From contig NZ_CP102246.1 of assembly GCF_024599795.1 (NCBI RefSeq), forward strand, positions 1,798,001 to 1,862,000: DNA of 64,000 nt, read 5' to 3'. The notes under the pieces are model-generated. The model was not told the origin of the DNA, did not search any database, and worked only from the letters and a program-made list of their open reading frames with translations. Positions within the stretch are counted from its first letter, which is position 1, and every line of letters starts with the position of its first letter. Made by a program: the position numbers and the translations under genes. The stretch is from Enterobacter cloacae complex sp. R_G8 (lineage in GTDB: Bacteria; Pseudomonadota; Gammaproteobacteria; Enterobacterales; Enterobacteriaceae). Shown here in pieces: positions 18,966 to 27,091 of this stretch.

Positions 18966-20744
18966 TTATTGTGTAGTGTCCGGGGTTTCCCGGTAAGAAA
19001 TCAACGGATCGACAATCTGGCGCGTGCTGCCATCGGTCAGTCCAAGATCGGTTAAATGCGGCCCGGCGTTGCAGGCAAGGCACGTCCCTTCAATCGCTTT
19101 AAATACTCTGTATGGCGGCTCCCAGTCGGCAATCTGGCTGCTGCGTTCGCGCAGCTCACGGAACTGGCGCGCCAGTTCCGCAGGGGCGAGTTCTGACAAC
19201 ATCCCCGCAATGGGCATCGCCACATGGGCAATCACGTCCCCGTTCTGGACCAGCGCCATCCCGCCGCCGCTTTGGATCAGCGTATTAGCGGCCAGCGCCA
19301 TGTCATTTGGATCGCGTCCCAGTACCACCAGATTGTGTGAATCGTGGGAGTAGCTGGTGGCAATAGCTCCCCGCAGCTCTCCCCAGCCTTCAAGCAGGGC
19401 GATTTGCGGTTTTGCCGCGTGGCGTGCGTGGCGGTGCTGAACCCAGATCAGGCTAAAACCAGCCGGTATTTCAACGCGTCCGTTACGCACCTGAACGTCA
19501 ATTTCACCCCAGCGGGTAAAGCGTGCGCCGCTGATATGACGCAGGCGCGCCACACCGTGGTTTGCGTTATCGATGCGCATGTAAAAATCACTGGCGGTCA
19601 GCGCCGACAGGCGCACGGTATCACGGGGCAGCGTCAGAGGCGTATCGACAAGCGGCTCGATCATCGCTCCGTCACGGGCAATGCATTTTCCAGCGACGTA
19701 CACCTGGCGAGCCGTCAGTTTATCCAGTGAATCGAACACCACCAGGTCCGCACGACGGCCCGCGGCAATCAGCCCGAGATCGTTACGCTGCAGGCGAAGG
19801 GAGGCGTTCAGGGTGGCAAACCGCAGCGCATCCGTCGCCGGAAGACCATGTTCAATCAGCAGGTTGAGCAGGGCGATGATGCCACCTTTTTCCATCAGCA
19901 TGTCTGGCGGCACATCGTCGGTGCAGACCGTGATTTGCGACGAGAGATGCGGCAGCGTTTTCAGCGCGCTGACAATATCCGGCAGCAGATAAGGATGCGA
20001 GCCGCGGATCTCCAGCGTCAGCCCGGCGCGCAATTTTTCCAGCGCGTCCTCGGCGGAGGTGAGTTCATGGTCAGAGGTGATGCCCGCCGCCAGATACGCC
20101 TGTAAGTCCGCGCCACTGAGTCCTCGCGCATGGCCTTCAATCAGCTTTCCACTTTCCAGCCCGGCCTGCAGGATCTCCAGCATACGCTGACTGCCATTCA
20201 GCACCCCGTGCATGTCCATCACTTCCGCTACGCCGCGCACTTCCGGCCAGCCGAGCAGGGTATTCATCTCTTCGCCCGCAAAGTCTGCGCCTGACATCTC
20301 CAGCCCCGGCGTGGAAGGGACGCTCGATGGTGCCGCGACCATCACCTGCAGCGGCAGGTTGCGGCTCGCCTCAATGGCAAAGCGGACGCCCTCAATCCCC
20401 AGCACGTTCGCCAGCTCGTGCGGATCCCAGAAAACGGCGGTGGTGCCCTGCGCCAGTACAATCTCCGCGTAGCGTGCGGGCAGCAGGTGCGAGCTTTCAA
20501 GGTGAACATGCGTGTCCATCAGCCCCGGAGAGAGGAACTGATTGTTCAGATCGTGCGTCTCATGCGCATCGTTGCGGCTGCCGCGCGGATGGACGCTGGC
20601 GATAAGCGAACCGACGATACCCACATCCGCGTCGCGGATCTCACCGGTTGCCATATCAACAATTCGGGTATGTGTGAGCAACAGATCAAACGGCGTGTCG
20701 CCTCGTGCAGCCATAACGGCGCGGCGTCGGGTATCGGCAGTCAT
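18966..20744 (-). CDS. ade: Adenine deaminase
   Basis: 592-residue metal-dependent amidohydrolase converting adenine to hypoxanthine and ammonia. Seen: the HxH metal motif in LMDTHVHLESSHL, WDPHELANVLG, EGHARGLSGADLQAYLAAGI, the SDHE ligand and the CTDDVPPD strand, followed by the C-terminal domain with SYSHDSHNLVV. Divergent in detail from E. coli Ade (588 residues) and possibly acquired separately. The start has no clear Shine-Dalgarno; an ATG ten codons in (20714) is an alternative. It leads the operon with the permease; a PurR-type operator lies about 50 bases upstream. Confidence 0.88.
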   Translation of the reverse strand: MTADTRRRAVMAARGDTPFDLLLTHTRIVDMATGEIRDADVGIVGSLIASVHPRGSRNDAHETHDLNNQFLSPGLMDTHVHLESSHLLPARYAEIVLAQGTTAVFWDPHELANVLGIEGVRFAIEASRNLPLQVMVAAPSSVPSTPGLEMSGADFAGEEMNTLLGWPEVRGVAEVMDMHGVLNGSQRMLEILQAGLESGKLIEGHARGLSGADLQAYLAAGITSDHELTSAEDALEKLRAGLTLEIRGSHPYLLPDIVSALKTLPHLSSQITVCTDDVPPDMLMEKGGIIALLNLLIEHGLPATDALRFATLNASLRLQRNDLGLIAAGRRADLVVFDSLDKLTARQVYVAGKCIARDGAMIEPLVDTPLTLPRDTVRLSALTASDFYMRIDNANHGVARLRHISGARFTRWGEIDVQVRNGRVEIPAGFSLIWVQHRHARHAAKPQIALLEGWGELRGAIATSYSHDSHNLVVLGRDPNDMALAANTLIQSGGGMALVQNGDVIAHVAMPIAGMLSELAPAELARQFRELRERSSQIADWEPPYRVFKAIEGTCLACNAGPHLTDLGLTDGSTRQIVDPLISYRETPDTTQ

Positions 20745-20793
20745 GCAATTAACAGTTCCAGCATTGAAATATTGACGTTACTCTATGCACCCG

Positions 20794-20805
20794 GCAAACG
20801 TTTGC
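20794..20805. promoter_or_regulatory. PurR-type operator between ade and the LysR gene
   Basis: GCAAACGTTTGC is a perfect 12-base palindrome equal to the core of the PurR box (ACGCAAACGTTTGCGT). It sits 50 bases before the ade start and 62 bases before the divergent lysR start, where a repressor could cover either promoter. Repression of adenine salvage by PurR with hypoxanthine or guanine would be logical, because Ade makes hypoxanthine. Sequence seen; role inferred. Confidence 0.7.
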
Positions 20806-20866
20806 CCAGTTGATAAAATTTATCGCCCGATAACCCCGGGTTATTCTGTGACGGGTGTAATGGATA

Positions 20867-21787
20867 ATGATGACGGAACCCTGGCAGCGCTTGCCTGCGC
20901 TCTCCCTTCGACAGCTACAGTATTTTGTCACTCTGGCGCAGCTGCGTCATTTTACGGATACCGCCAGTAAGCTGGCTATCAGCCAGCCGGCACTCAGTAG
21001 CGCCTTGCGGCAAATCGAAACGGTACTCGGCGGCAAACTGGTCAATCGTACCGCGTCGGCGGTCACGCTGACCGAGCTGGGTCACGCCATTCTGCCACAC
21101 GCCCAGCGGGTGCTCAGCGTGGCGCAGCTGGCGTTTGATGATATGCAGCAGATTGTGCAGGCCGGCGGTGACGGCACGGTGCGTATTGGCCTGGTACCCT
21201 CTGTCAGTTCGTTGCTGTTCCCGCTGCTGCCGCAGACGCTGGCGCAGGCTTTTCCGCGCCTGAGAGTGGAGTTTCACGACCAGACCAATGATGCGCTGGT
21301 GGCGCAACTGCTGAAAGGGCAGATTGATTTTGGCATCGGGGCGCTGGACAGTTCGGTACCCGAACAGCTGGACGTGTTCCCGCTGCAGGAAGATCCGTTT
21401 GTGGCGGTGTTGCATTGCGACGATCCGCTTGCCGCGTCGGCACATGTTCCCTGGAAACAGCTGGTGGGGCGGGATATTGCCGTGTTCTCAAAAGGAAATA
21501 TTCAGCGGCTGGTCAATGCGCTTGCCGAAAGCCACCGTCTGTCCCTGCAGACCCGTTATCAGGTGGACTATATCGAGACGCTATACGGGCTGGTGCGCTC
21601 GAAGCTTGCCGTGGGGATATTGCCGCAACTGTACACCACGCACCTGCAGGACCCGCAGCTTAAGGTGGTCCACCTTCAGCAACCGGCCCTGGCGCGTACG
21701 GTGGCGCTGATGCGAGCCCCGCAGGCGCTGCCTGCGCTCATTGAATCCTGCTTTACCCTGATGGTGGATACCTTACGCACCAGGTAG
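20867..21787 (+). CDS. LysR-type transcriptional regulator
   Basis: 306 residues. The N-terminal winged helix-turn-helix is typical (LRQLQYFVTLAQLRHFTDTA, ISQPALSSALRQIE), followed by a linker and a periplasmic-binding-protein-like effector domain (VRIGLVPSVSSLLFPLLP). Divergent orientation with 122 bases to ade suggests it controls the adenine deaminase/permease operon; the effector is unknown. Two adjacent ATG codons (20867 and 20870) can start it. It ends 70 bases before the thioredoxin-like gene. Confidence 0.87.
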   Translation: MMTEPWQRLPALSLRQLQYFVTLAQLRHFTDTASKLAISQPALSSALRQIETVLGGKLVNRTASAVTLTELGHAILPHAQRVLSVAQLAFDDMQQIVQAGGDGTVRIGLVPSVSSLLFPLLPQTLAQAFPRLRVEFHDQTNDALVAQLLKGQIDFGIGALDSSVPEQLDVFPLQEDPFVAVLHCDDPLAASAHVPWKQLVGRDIAVFSKGNIQRLVNALAESHRLSLQTRYQVDYIETLYGLVRSKLAVGILPQLYTTHLQDPQLKVVHLQQPALARTVALMRAPQALPALIESCFTLMVDTLRTR

Positions 21788-21857
21788 GGCGACACTTCTT
21801 TACAGCGAAACGGTGCGTAGCTCGCTAAGATGACCTTCGTTAAATCACGAGGTCACA

Positions 21858-22373
21858 ATGGAAAACCGCAAATTCAGCAAACTGCGCCGCTGGGCGCGGG
21901 AAGGGATCATACTCGCTCTGCTGGCGCTGGCCGTGATGTGGGGTGTGGATCAGTACCGCAAGCCGTCCTTACCCGCCACGTTTAGTGCCACTCCGATGCA
22001 GGACATTAATGGCACGCTGCACGACATTGCGGCGCTCAGTCAGGACCGGCCGCTGTTGATCTACGTCTGGGCGACATGGTGCAGCATCTGCCGTTATACC
22101 ACGCCTGCGGTCAATAAACTGGCAGAAGAGGGTGGCAATGTGGTGAGTGTTGCCTTGCGTTCCGGGGATGACGCAAAGCTTGCGCGCTGGGTTGAAAAGA
22201 AACAGCTGAAAATGCCGGTGGTCAATGATGAAAACGGTGCGCTGTCGCAGCAATGGCAGGTAAGCGTTACGCCGACGCTGGTGCTGGTATCCAAAGGCAA
22301 TGTCGTCAGTACAACAACGGGCTGGACAAGCTACTGGGGATTGAAAGTCAGGATGTGGTGGGCAGGGTTATAA
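21858..22373 (+). CDS. Membrane-anchored thioredoxin-like protein, ScsD type
   Basis: 171 residues: a short basic N-terminus, one membrane helix (GIILALLALAVMWGV), then a periplasmic TlpA/ResE-like thioredoxin fold with active site WATWCSICR and the cis-Pro loop SVTPTLVLV. Strongly recalls ScsD of the Salmonella copper-stress operon scsABCD, which handles periplasmic thiols. The other scs genes are absent, so it stands alone. Start is supported by the ATCACGAGGTCACAATG context (GAGGT). Substrate unknown. Confidence 0.82.
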   Translation: MENRKFSKLRRWAREGIILALLALAVMWGVDQYRKPSLPATFSATPMQDINGTLHDIAALSQDRPLLIYVWATWCSICRYTTPAVNKLAEEGGNVVSVALRSGDDAKLARWVEKKQLKMPVVNDENGALSQQWQVSVTPTLVLVSKGNVVSTTTGWTSYWGLKVRMWWAGL

Positions 22374-22378
22374 AAATA

Positions 22379-22403
22379 GCCCCTCTCCCGATGGGAGAGG
22401 GGC
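22379..22403. terminator. CCCTCTCCC-family palindrome acting as probable terminator
   Basis: GCCCCTCTCCC GAT GGGAGAGGGGC is an 11-bp near-perfect stem lying between the stops of the converging ScsD-like gene (6 bases away) and ddc (7 bases away). The tail CTTTGC is only weakly T-rich. It belongs to the same repeat family as the elements at 9140, 37908, 52802 and 62072. Confidence 0.6.
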
Positions 22404-22409
22404 TTTGCA

Positions 22410-23876
22410 TTACTTCGCCAGAACTTCCTGCGCAGTGCGCTCAACCAGAGACAGCAGGATTTTAATATCCTCCAGCGTCACGGTTGGGTTCAGCAGTGTC
22501 AGTTTCAAACAGGTCACGCCGTTATGTTCGGTCACGCCGACGTTTGCACGGCCGGACTCCAGCAGCGCATCACCAATTTTCTGGTTCAGCAGGGCGATAC
22601 CTGCATCATCTGCCTGCACCTCGCCACGGAAGCGGAACAGCACGCTTGCCAGCTGTGGCTGCATAACCAGTTCCAGAGCCGGCTGCTCTTTCACATAAGC
22701 CGCAACCTGCTGTGCCAGCGTCACGCCGTGATCGATGATCGCCGCGTATTGCTCCTGACCCAGCGCTTCCAGGCTCATCCACAGCTTCAGCGCGTCGAAA
22801 CGGCGCGTGGTCTGCAGCGATTTGGATACCAGGTTCGGCACGCCGGCTTCTTCGTCGAACTCAGAGTTCAGGTAAGCCGCCTGATAGCGCATCAGTTCAT
22901 AGTGGCGCGCTTCTTTCAGCAGGAATGCGCCGCAGCTGATGGTCTGGAAGAACTGCTTGTGGAAGTCCAGGGTAACGGAATCCACCAGTTCAATGCCGTC
23001 CAGGTAGTGACGATACTGCTCAGACATCAGCAGCGCGCCGCCCCAGGCCGCATCAACGTGTACCCAGATATTCTGCTTCACCGCCAGTTCAGCAATGGCG
23101 CGCAACGGATCGATAGCACCAGCGTCGGTGGTACCTGCTGTCGCCACGATCGCCAGGATCTGCTCGCCGTTGGCATTGCACTGCTCGATTTTCGCCGCCA
23201 GATCGGTCAGATCCATGCGGGAGAATTCGTCAGTTTTTACCTGCACGACGGACTGGTAACCCAGACCCATCAGCGCCATGTTTTTCTGCACGGAGAAGTG
23301 CGCATTTTCCGAGCACAGCACGCGGATCTTACGCAGATCGCCCGTCAGACCATCCTGCTGAACGGAGTGGCCCTGACGCGCGAAGAACGCATCACGTGCC
23401 AGCATCAGACCCATCAGGTTGCTTTGGGTGCCACCGCTGGTGAAGACACCCGCGTCGCCAGCCTGATAACCCACGCGGGTACGCAGCCATTCGATCAGTT
23501 TGATCTCGATAATGGTTGCGGACGGGCTTTGATCCCAGGAGTCCATGCTCTGGTTAGTGGCGTTAATCAGCACTTCCGCCGCCTGGCTAACGACCAGGCT
23601 CGGGCAGTGCAGGTGCGCCACACACTGCGGGTGATGAACGGACAAACTGTCTTTCAGGAAGAACTCTACGGCGCGTTCAATCGCCACTTCGTTACCCAGC
23701 CCTTTCGGGTTGAAATCCAGCTTAATGCGGTCGCGCAGTTCCGCGACCGTTTTGCCCTGATACATCTCAGGCTGCTTCAGCCACTGCATCACAGCCTGAG
23801 TGCTTTGTTCAATCGCCTGCTGGTAAGCTTCAATGCTCTGCGCAGAGGAGAACAAAATTGGGTTTGAATCAGACAT
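22410..23876 (-). CDS. ddc: L-2,4-diaminobutyrate decarboxylase
   Basis: 488-residue group II PLP-dependent decarboxylase producing 1,3-diaminopropane from L-2,4-diaminobutyrate. Seen: the substrate/PLP region HCPSLVVSQAAEVLINATNQ, TSGGTQSNLMGLMLARD, the HVDAAWGGALL Asp and the Schiff-base Lys in TLDFHKQFFQ. Length agrees with the Acinetobacter and Enterobacter enzymes. The ATG at 23876 gives MSDSNPILFSSAQS. It lies 18 bases downstream of dat, in one operon. Confidence 0.9.
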   Translation of the reverse strand: MSDSNPILFSSAQSIEAYQQAIEQSTQAVMQWLKQPEMYQGKTVAELRDRIKLDFNPKGLGNEVAIERAVEFFLKDSLSVHHPQCVAHLHCPSLVVSQAAEVLINATNQSMDSWDQSPSATIIEIKLIEWLRTRVGYQAGDAGVFTSGGTQSNLMGLMLARDAFFARQGHSVQQDGLTGDLRKIRVLCSENAHFSVQKNMALMGLGYQSVVQVKTDEFSRMDLTDLAAKIEQCNANGEQILAIVATAGTTDAGAIDPLRAIAELAVKQNIWVHVDAAWGGALLMSEQYRHYLDGIELVDSVTLDFHKQFFQTISCGAFLLKEARHYELMRYQAAYLNSEFDEEAGVPNLVSKSLQTTRRFDALKLWMSLEALGQEQYAAIIDHGVTLAQQVAAYVKEQPALELVMQPQLASVLFRFRGEVQADDAGIALLNQKIGDALLESGRANVGVTEHNGVTCLKLTLLNPTVTLEDIKILLSLVERTAQEVLAK

Positions 23877-23894
23877 CGTAATCAACAACTCCGG

Positions 23895-25271
23895 TTACGC
23901 CGGGCGAACGCCCGCAGCAAGCAGTGCCTGCTCGAATTTATCCAGGAAGACTTTCAGCTCATCATCGCTGATCAGCAGAGAAGGCAGCAGACGCAGAACG
24001 ATACCGTTACGACCACCACGCTCCAGAATCAGACCGGCTTCGAAGCACTTCTTCTGAATCAGAGCAGACAGCTCGCCATCACCCGGGAAGCAACCCATGT
24101 GGTCTGCCGCTTCGTGTGGCTTAACGATCTCAATACCGATCATCATGCCCAGACCGCGAACGTGGCCGATAACCGGATAGCGTTTCGCCATCTCGTTCAG
24201 CTGGCTTTTCAGCCATTCGCCCTGTGCCGCAACTTTGCCCGCGATGTTCTGATCTTTCAGGATTTTCAGCGTCGTCAGACCGGTTGCCATCGCCAGCTGG
24301 TTGCCGCGGAAGGTGCCGGTGTGGTGACCTGGTGCCCAGGCATCGAACTGCTTTTTGATACCCAGCACAGCCAGTGGCAGACCGCCGCCAACCGCTTTAG
24401 ACATCACGATGATGTCTGGCTCAATGCCAGCGTGTTCGAAGGCGAAGAATTTACCGGTACGGGCAAAGCCAGCCTGAACTTCGTCGAGGATCAGCAGAAT
24501 GCCGTGTTCCTGAGTCACTTTACGGATGCGCTGCAGCCACTCAACCGGAGCCGGGTTCACGCCGCCTTCACCCTGAACGGCTTCCAGAATGACCGCAGCA
24601 GGTTTGCGCACGCCGCTTTCGACGTCGTTGATCAGGTTTTCGAAGTAGTAGGTCAGCGCTTTTACGCCAGCCTCACCGCCGATACCCAGTGGGCAACGGT
24701 ACTGGTGTGGATAAGGCATGAACTGCACTTCTGGCATCATACCGTCTACCGCTTCTTTCGGAGACAGGTTACCGGTCACGGACAGTGCGCCGTGAGTCAT
24801 ACCGTGGTAACCACCAGAGAAGCTGATAATACCGCTACGGCCGGTGACTTTTTTCGCCAGCTTCAGCGCCGCTTCCACGGCGTCAGCACCGGATGGACCG
24901 GTGAACTGCAGGCAGTACTCTTTGCCCTGACCAGGCAGCAGAGAGAGCAGGTATTCGGAAAACGCGTCTTTCAGAGGCGTAGTCAGATCCAGAGTATGTA
25001 ACGGCAAGCCGCTGGTAATGACATTTTGGATGCTTTTCAGCACATCAGGGTGGTTATGGCCAAGCGCGAGGGTGCCTGCGCCTGCTAAACAGTCAAGGTA
25101 TTCTTTATTATCTGCATCGGTGATCCACACGCCTTCTGCTTTAGTAATAGCTAAAGGCAGTTTGCGCGGATAACTCCTGACGTTAGATTCAAACTCGGCC
25201 TGACGGGCCAGATAGGTTTCGTTGCTTTTGTGGGCATCTACGGTGTCAATACGGACTTTATCCGTCATCAT
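23895..25271 (-). CDS. dat: Diaminobutyrate--2-oxoglutarate aminotransferase
   Basis: 458-residue class III PLP aminotransferase that makes L-2,4-diaminobutyrate from aspartate semialdehyde and glutamate. Seen: [20 protein letters not shown], the [18 protein letters not shown] strand and the PLP Lys in [22 protein letters not shown] precedes two adjacent ATGs (25271, 25268); either could be used. With ddc it forms a two-step route to the polyamine 1,3-diaminopropane. Its 5' side borders the AT-rich island. Confidence 0.9.
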   Translation of the reverse strand: MMTDKVRIDTVDAHKSNETYLARQAEFESNVRSYPRKLPLAITKAEGVWITDADNKEYLDCLAGAGTLALGHNHPDVLKSIQNVITSGLPLHTLDLTTPLKDAFSEYLLSLLPGQGKEYCLQFTGPSGADAVEAALKLAKKVTGRSGIISFSGGYHGMTHGALSVTGNLSPKEAVDGMMPEVQFMPYPHQYRCPLGIGGEAGVKALTYYFENLINDVESGVRKPAAVILEAVQGEGGVNPAPVEWLQRIRKVTQEHGILLILDEVQAGFARTGKFFAFEHAGIEPDIIVMSKAVGGGLPLAVLGIKKQFDAWAPGHHTGTFRGNQLAMATGLTTLKILKDQNIAGKVAAQGEWLKSQLNEMAKRYPVIGHVRGLGMMIGIEIVKPHEAADHMGCFPGDGELSALIQKKCFEAGLILERGGRNGIVLRLLPSLLISDDELKVFLDKFEQALLAAGVRPA

Positions 25272-25550
25272 ATCACTCCTACAACCGCCGCTTCGTTATG
25301 AGCCACGATTGAATAAAAAGTTAAAAAACAGATGGGGGCCTGAAAAAAACGCCGCCAATATAGAGCCTTTTGCCACGGGGCTCAATGGTTAATTTGTTTA
25401 CTGTTTTGTGACAGAGGGCACAGGGGAGGGGAACTCCCCGTTTTGAGAAAGAAAATTACGCTCTATGTGCAATAAAAACAGCCAGTTACGAGGGCATTGT
25501 CAGAACTGTAAAAACAGAGAAAAGAGTGTGACAAATCGTGCCTTTTGTCG
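25272..25550. other. Intergenic region between dat and the island genes
   Basis: No gene seen. The part near dat must hold its promoter. A terminator-like hairpin GGGGAG/CTCCCC with GTTTT tail lies at 25423-25444 on the + strand, although no + gene ends here. AT content rises rightward from about 25440, marking the left border of the foreign segment. Confidence 0.5.
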
Positions 25551-25577
25551 AAGAAAAAGGAGGCACATGGCCTCCTT
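25551..25577 (-). terminator. Intrinsic terminator of the island cassette
   Basis: On the minus strand AAGGAGGC/GCCTCCTT (loop of about 5) is followed by TTTTTCTTC, just after the stop of the last exported-protein gene. Confidence 0.75.
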
Positions 25578-25584
25578 GCGATCG

Positions 25585-26019
25585 TTATTTCTGCGTAACC
25601 TGCAAAATGCCGTGGTCGCGACCCTTCGTTTTATTCCAGGATGCACCGGTAATACCGTTCTCATCAAGGCTTAATGAGATAACGAACCCGCCGCCATGGA
25701 TTTCATAGAAGTTTGCGTTCACACGCTTAACGGTTGCTTTCTTACCATTAACGGTGGCGCTAAAAAAACCGTTTGAAATCGTGGCATTAAGCGCATCCGA
25801 TGAGAATGAAGCTTCACGCATCGGATCGTGGATCGCTGCGGATGACGGCTGTGCCGCGTTTTGGGCTTTGCTTTTGTGGATATCGCATGTGCCATCGTTG
25901 GCGTTTATTTCAGTACATCCCGAACGCGCTAATTGAGCACGATAGTGTGCGTTTATCGCATGAGCCGGCGTCGCCGCGACAGTGAACAACAGAGCAATTA
26001 AAGTTAATCGCGCTTTCAT
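25585..26019 (-). CDS. Small exported protein of unknown function
   Basis: 144 residues with a clear signal peptide (MKARLTLIALLFTVAATPAHA). The mature part starts with a Cys-pair segment (YRAQLARSGCTEINANDGTC) followed by a linker and a C-terminal beta-rich domain (FFSATVNGKKATVKRVN, YEIHGGGFVISLSLDENG) ending near the stop. I recognise no characterised family. It is the last gene of a co-directional run of envelope genes, 86 bases after the lipoprotein gene, and has its own terminator. Probably periplasmic or secreted. Confidence 0.72.
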   Translation of the reverse strand: MKARLTLIALLFTVAATPAHAINAHYRAQLARSGCTEINANDGTCDIHKSKAQNAAQPSSAAIHDPMREASFSSDALNATISNGFFSATVNGKKATVKRVNANFYEIHGGGFVISLSLDENGITGASWNKTKGRDHGILQVTQK

Positions 26020-26105
26020 TGTTAAACCTTAGTTGTGGTGAGTGTGTTTATTCGTCTCTGTCGCTCTGGCCGCATTTGCATAAGCCGCAGACAGGGACGC
26101 ATCAT

Positions 26106-26564
26106 TTATTTAGAGAGTTGCGCGTTCACTACCCTCTCATTTTTAACTACAAGCGTTAACGTGTAATTTTTCTTTTTCCATACACCCTGGTTTGGTTTCC
26201 ATTCTTTTGACAGCAGGTATTCAGCAGCATCAGAGACAGGCTTGTTCATAACATGCTCTGCTTCATTAGAAAGCTGCTTAAAACTACTATCTTTCTTCGC
26301 GGGTGCATTCTCACATTCACCGTTTGCTTCCATTACCTGGCTACATCCTTCAGTAAGGTTTTTATGGGTTGATTGTGCAAGTTGTGCAGCATTCTCTAAA
26401 GCTTGTTTCTCAGCAGCAGCGTTAATAGCGGTAGCGCGGTTTTGCTCCGCTATATAACATGCGTCTTTACTAACACCCTTGCTTTCACATTCAGCCATAC
26501 GTTGAGCTGGTGAAGAACATGCAGCAAGAGACATTACTGCAGCTGCTATCATTAACATTTTCAT
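26106..26564 (-). CDS. Lipoprotein of unknown function
   Basis: 152 residues with signal and lipobox MSLAAC, so lipidated Cys16. Ser at +2 predicts outer-membrane sorting under the E. coli Lol rule. The mature part has an ACxxA-type Cys (KDACYIAEQ), a helical Ala/Gln-rich stretch (INAAAEKQALENAAQLAQ), two more Cys (EGCSQVMEANGEC) and a basic tail with WKPNQGVWKKKNYTLTLVV. No family recognised. The ATG lies just 7 bases after the stop of the small membrane peptide gene, so translation is likely coupled. It might assist the autotransporter upstream, as SadB does for SadA, but this is conjecture. Confidence 0.75.
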   Translation of the reverse strand: MKMLMIAAAVMSLAACSSPAQRMAECESKGVSKDACYIAEQNRATAINAAAEKQALENAAQLAQSTHKNLTEGCSQVMEANGECENAPAKKDSSFKQLSNEAEHVMNKPVSDAAEYLLSKEWKPNQGVWKKKNYTLTLVVKNERVVNAQLSK

Positions 26565-26571
26565 TATTACC

Positions 26572-26679
26572 TCAGAAATTACAGTTGTATGTATAAGTGT
26601 CTAACATCAAGCCGATCCATATCCCTAACACAATAAGAGCAATGTACAGAACAGCAGAAAGAAAAATGTACTTTGTCAT
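26572..26679 (-). CDS. 35-residue single-helix membrane peptide
   Basis: Short reading frame starting MTKYIFLSAVLYIALIVLGI and ending MLDTYTYNCNF: one continuous membrane helix with a short polar tail. An in-frame ATG four codons earlier (26691) is possible; neither has a strong Shine-Dalgarno. Its stop overlaps the GAGG that serves the downstream lipoprotein gene (TGAGGTAATAATG), which supports it being a real member of the cassette. Function unknown. Confidence 0.5.
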   Translation of the reverse strand: MTKYIFLSAVLYIALIVLGIWIGLMLDTYTYNCNF

Positions 26680-26848
26680 GTTCGCTATCATTAGTATAAT
26701 CGTACACAGCCAGTTAGCTAAAATTTACGAGGGTGAGTTTGTTGCTTAACGGCGGTTAACTGGCTTCTTTATAAAGCTCTTAATAAAAGCCTCTAGTGAA
26801 GAGGCTAAAATTCAAAATTTTAATTACAGATCAATGCTCCGCCTGGTG

Positions 26849-27046
26849 TTATGTACATGATTCGTTAAGCATACTGCCATCGCTATTAAATCCTTGTGTT
26901 TCATAGCTACCTCCGGGTGTTTGTGTAGTAGTGCTTTGAATATATCCACCGTTATTATTAAAGCCTGTACACTGGATATTACCCGCCGGATCTCTCATAC
27001 ATGAAGTTTGAGCAAATAAAGGAGCGAAAATTAAACGCAGCAGCAT
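26849..27046 (-). CDS. Small Cys-containing, probably exported protein
   Basis: The certain part reads MLLRLIFAPLFAQTSCMRDP and then a Gly/Asn/Thr-rich segment with two similar units (GFNNNGGYIQSTTTQTPG; GFNSDGSMLNESC). Three cysteines follow or border the hydrophobic start. The frame is open upstream for KIKKSLCA, which with the hydrophobic core makes a better signal peptide, but that extension has no ATG, GTG or TTG; only ATT at 27067 or ATA codons occur, about 8 bases after AAGAG. The true start is thus unclear. It lies 45 bases after the autotransporter stop. Confidence 0.5.
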   Translation of the reverse strand: MLLRLIFAPLFAQTSCMRDPAGNIQCTGFNNNGGYIQSTTTQTPGGSYETQGFNSDGSMLNESCT

Positions 27047-27091
27047 AGCACATAATGATTTTTTAATTTTTATTATCTCTTTTTTACTTAA

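Noticed and set aside
22524..23867. 447-codon open frame opposite ddc
   Set aside because: Lies wholly antisense to a well-supported decarboxylase; composition (His/Gln/Arg-rich) is that of a GC-rich shadow frame, with no motif or Shine-Dalgarno.
25423..25444. Terminator-like hairpin upstream of dat
   Set aside because: Stem and short T run exist, but no + strand gene ends there; mentioned only as part of the intergenic note.
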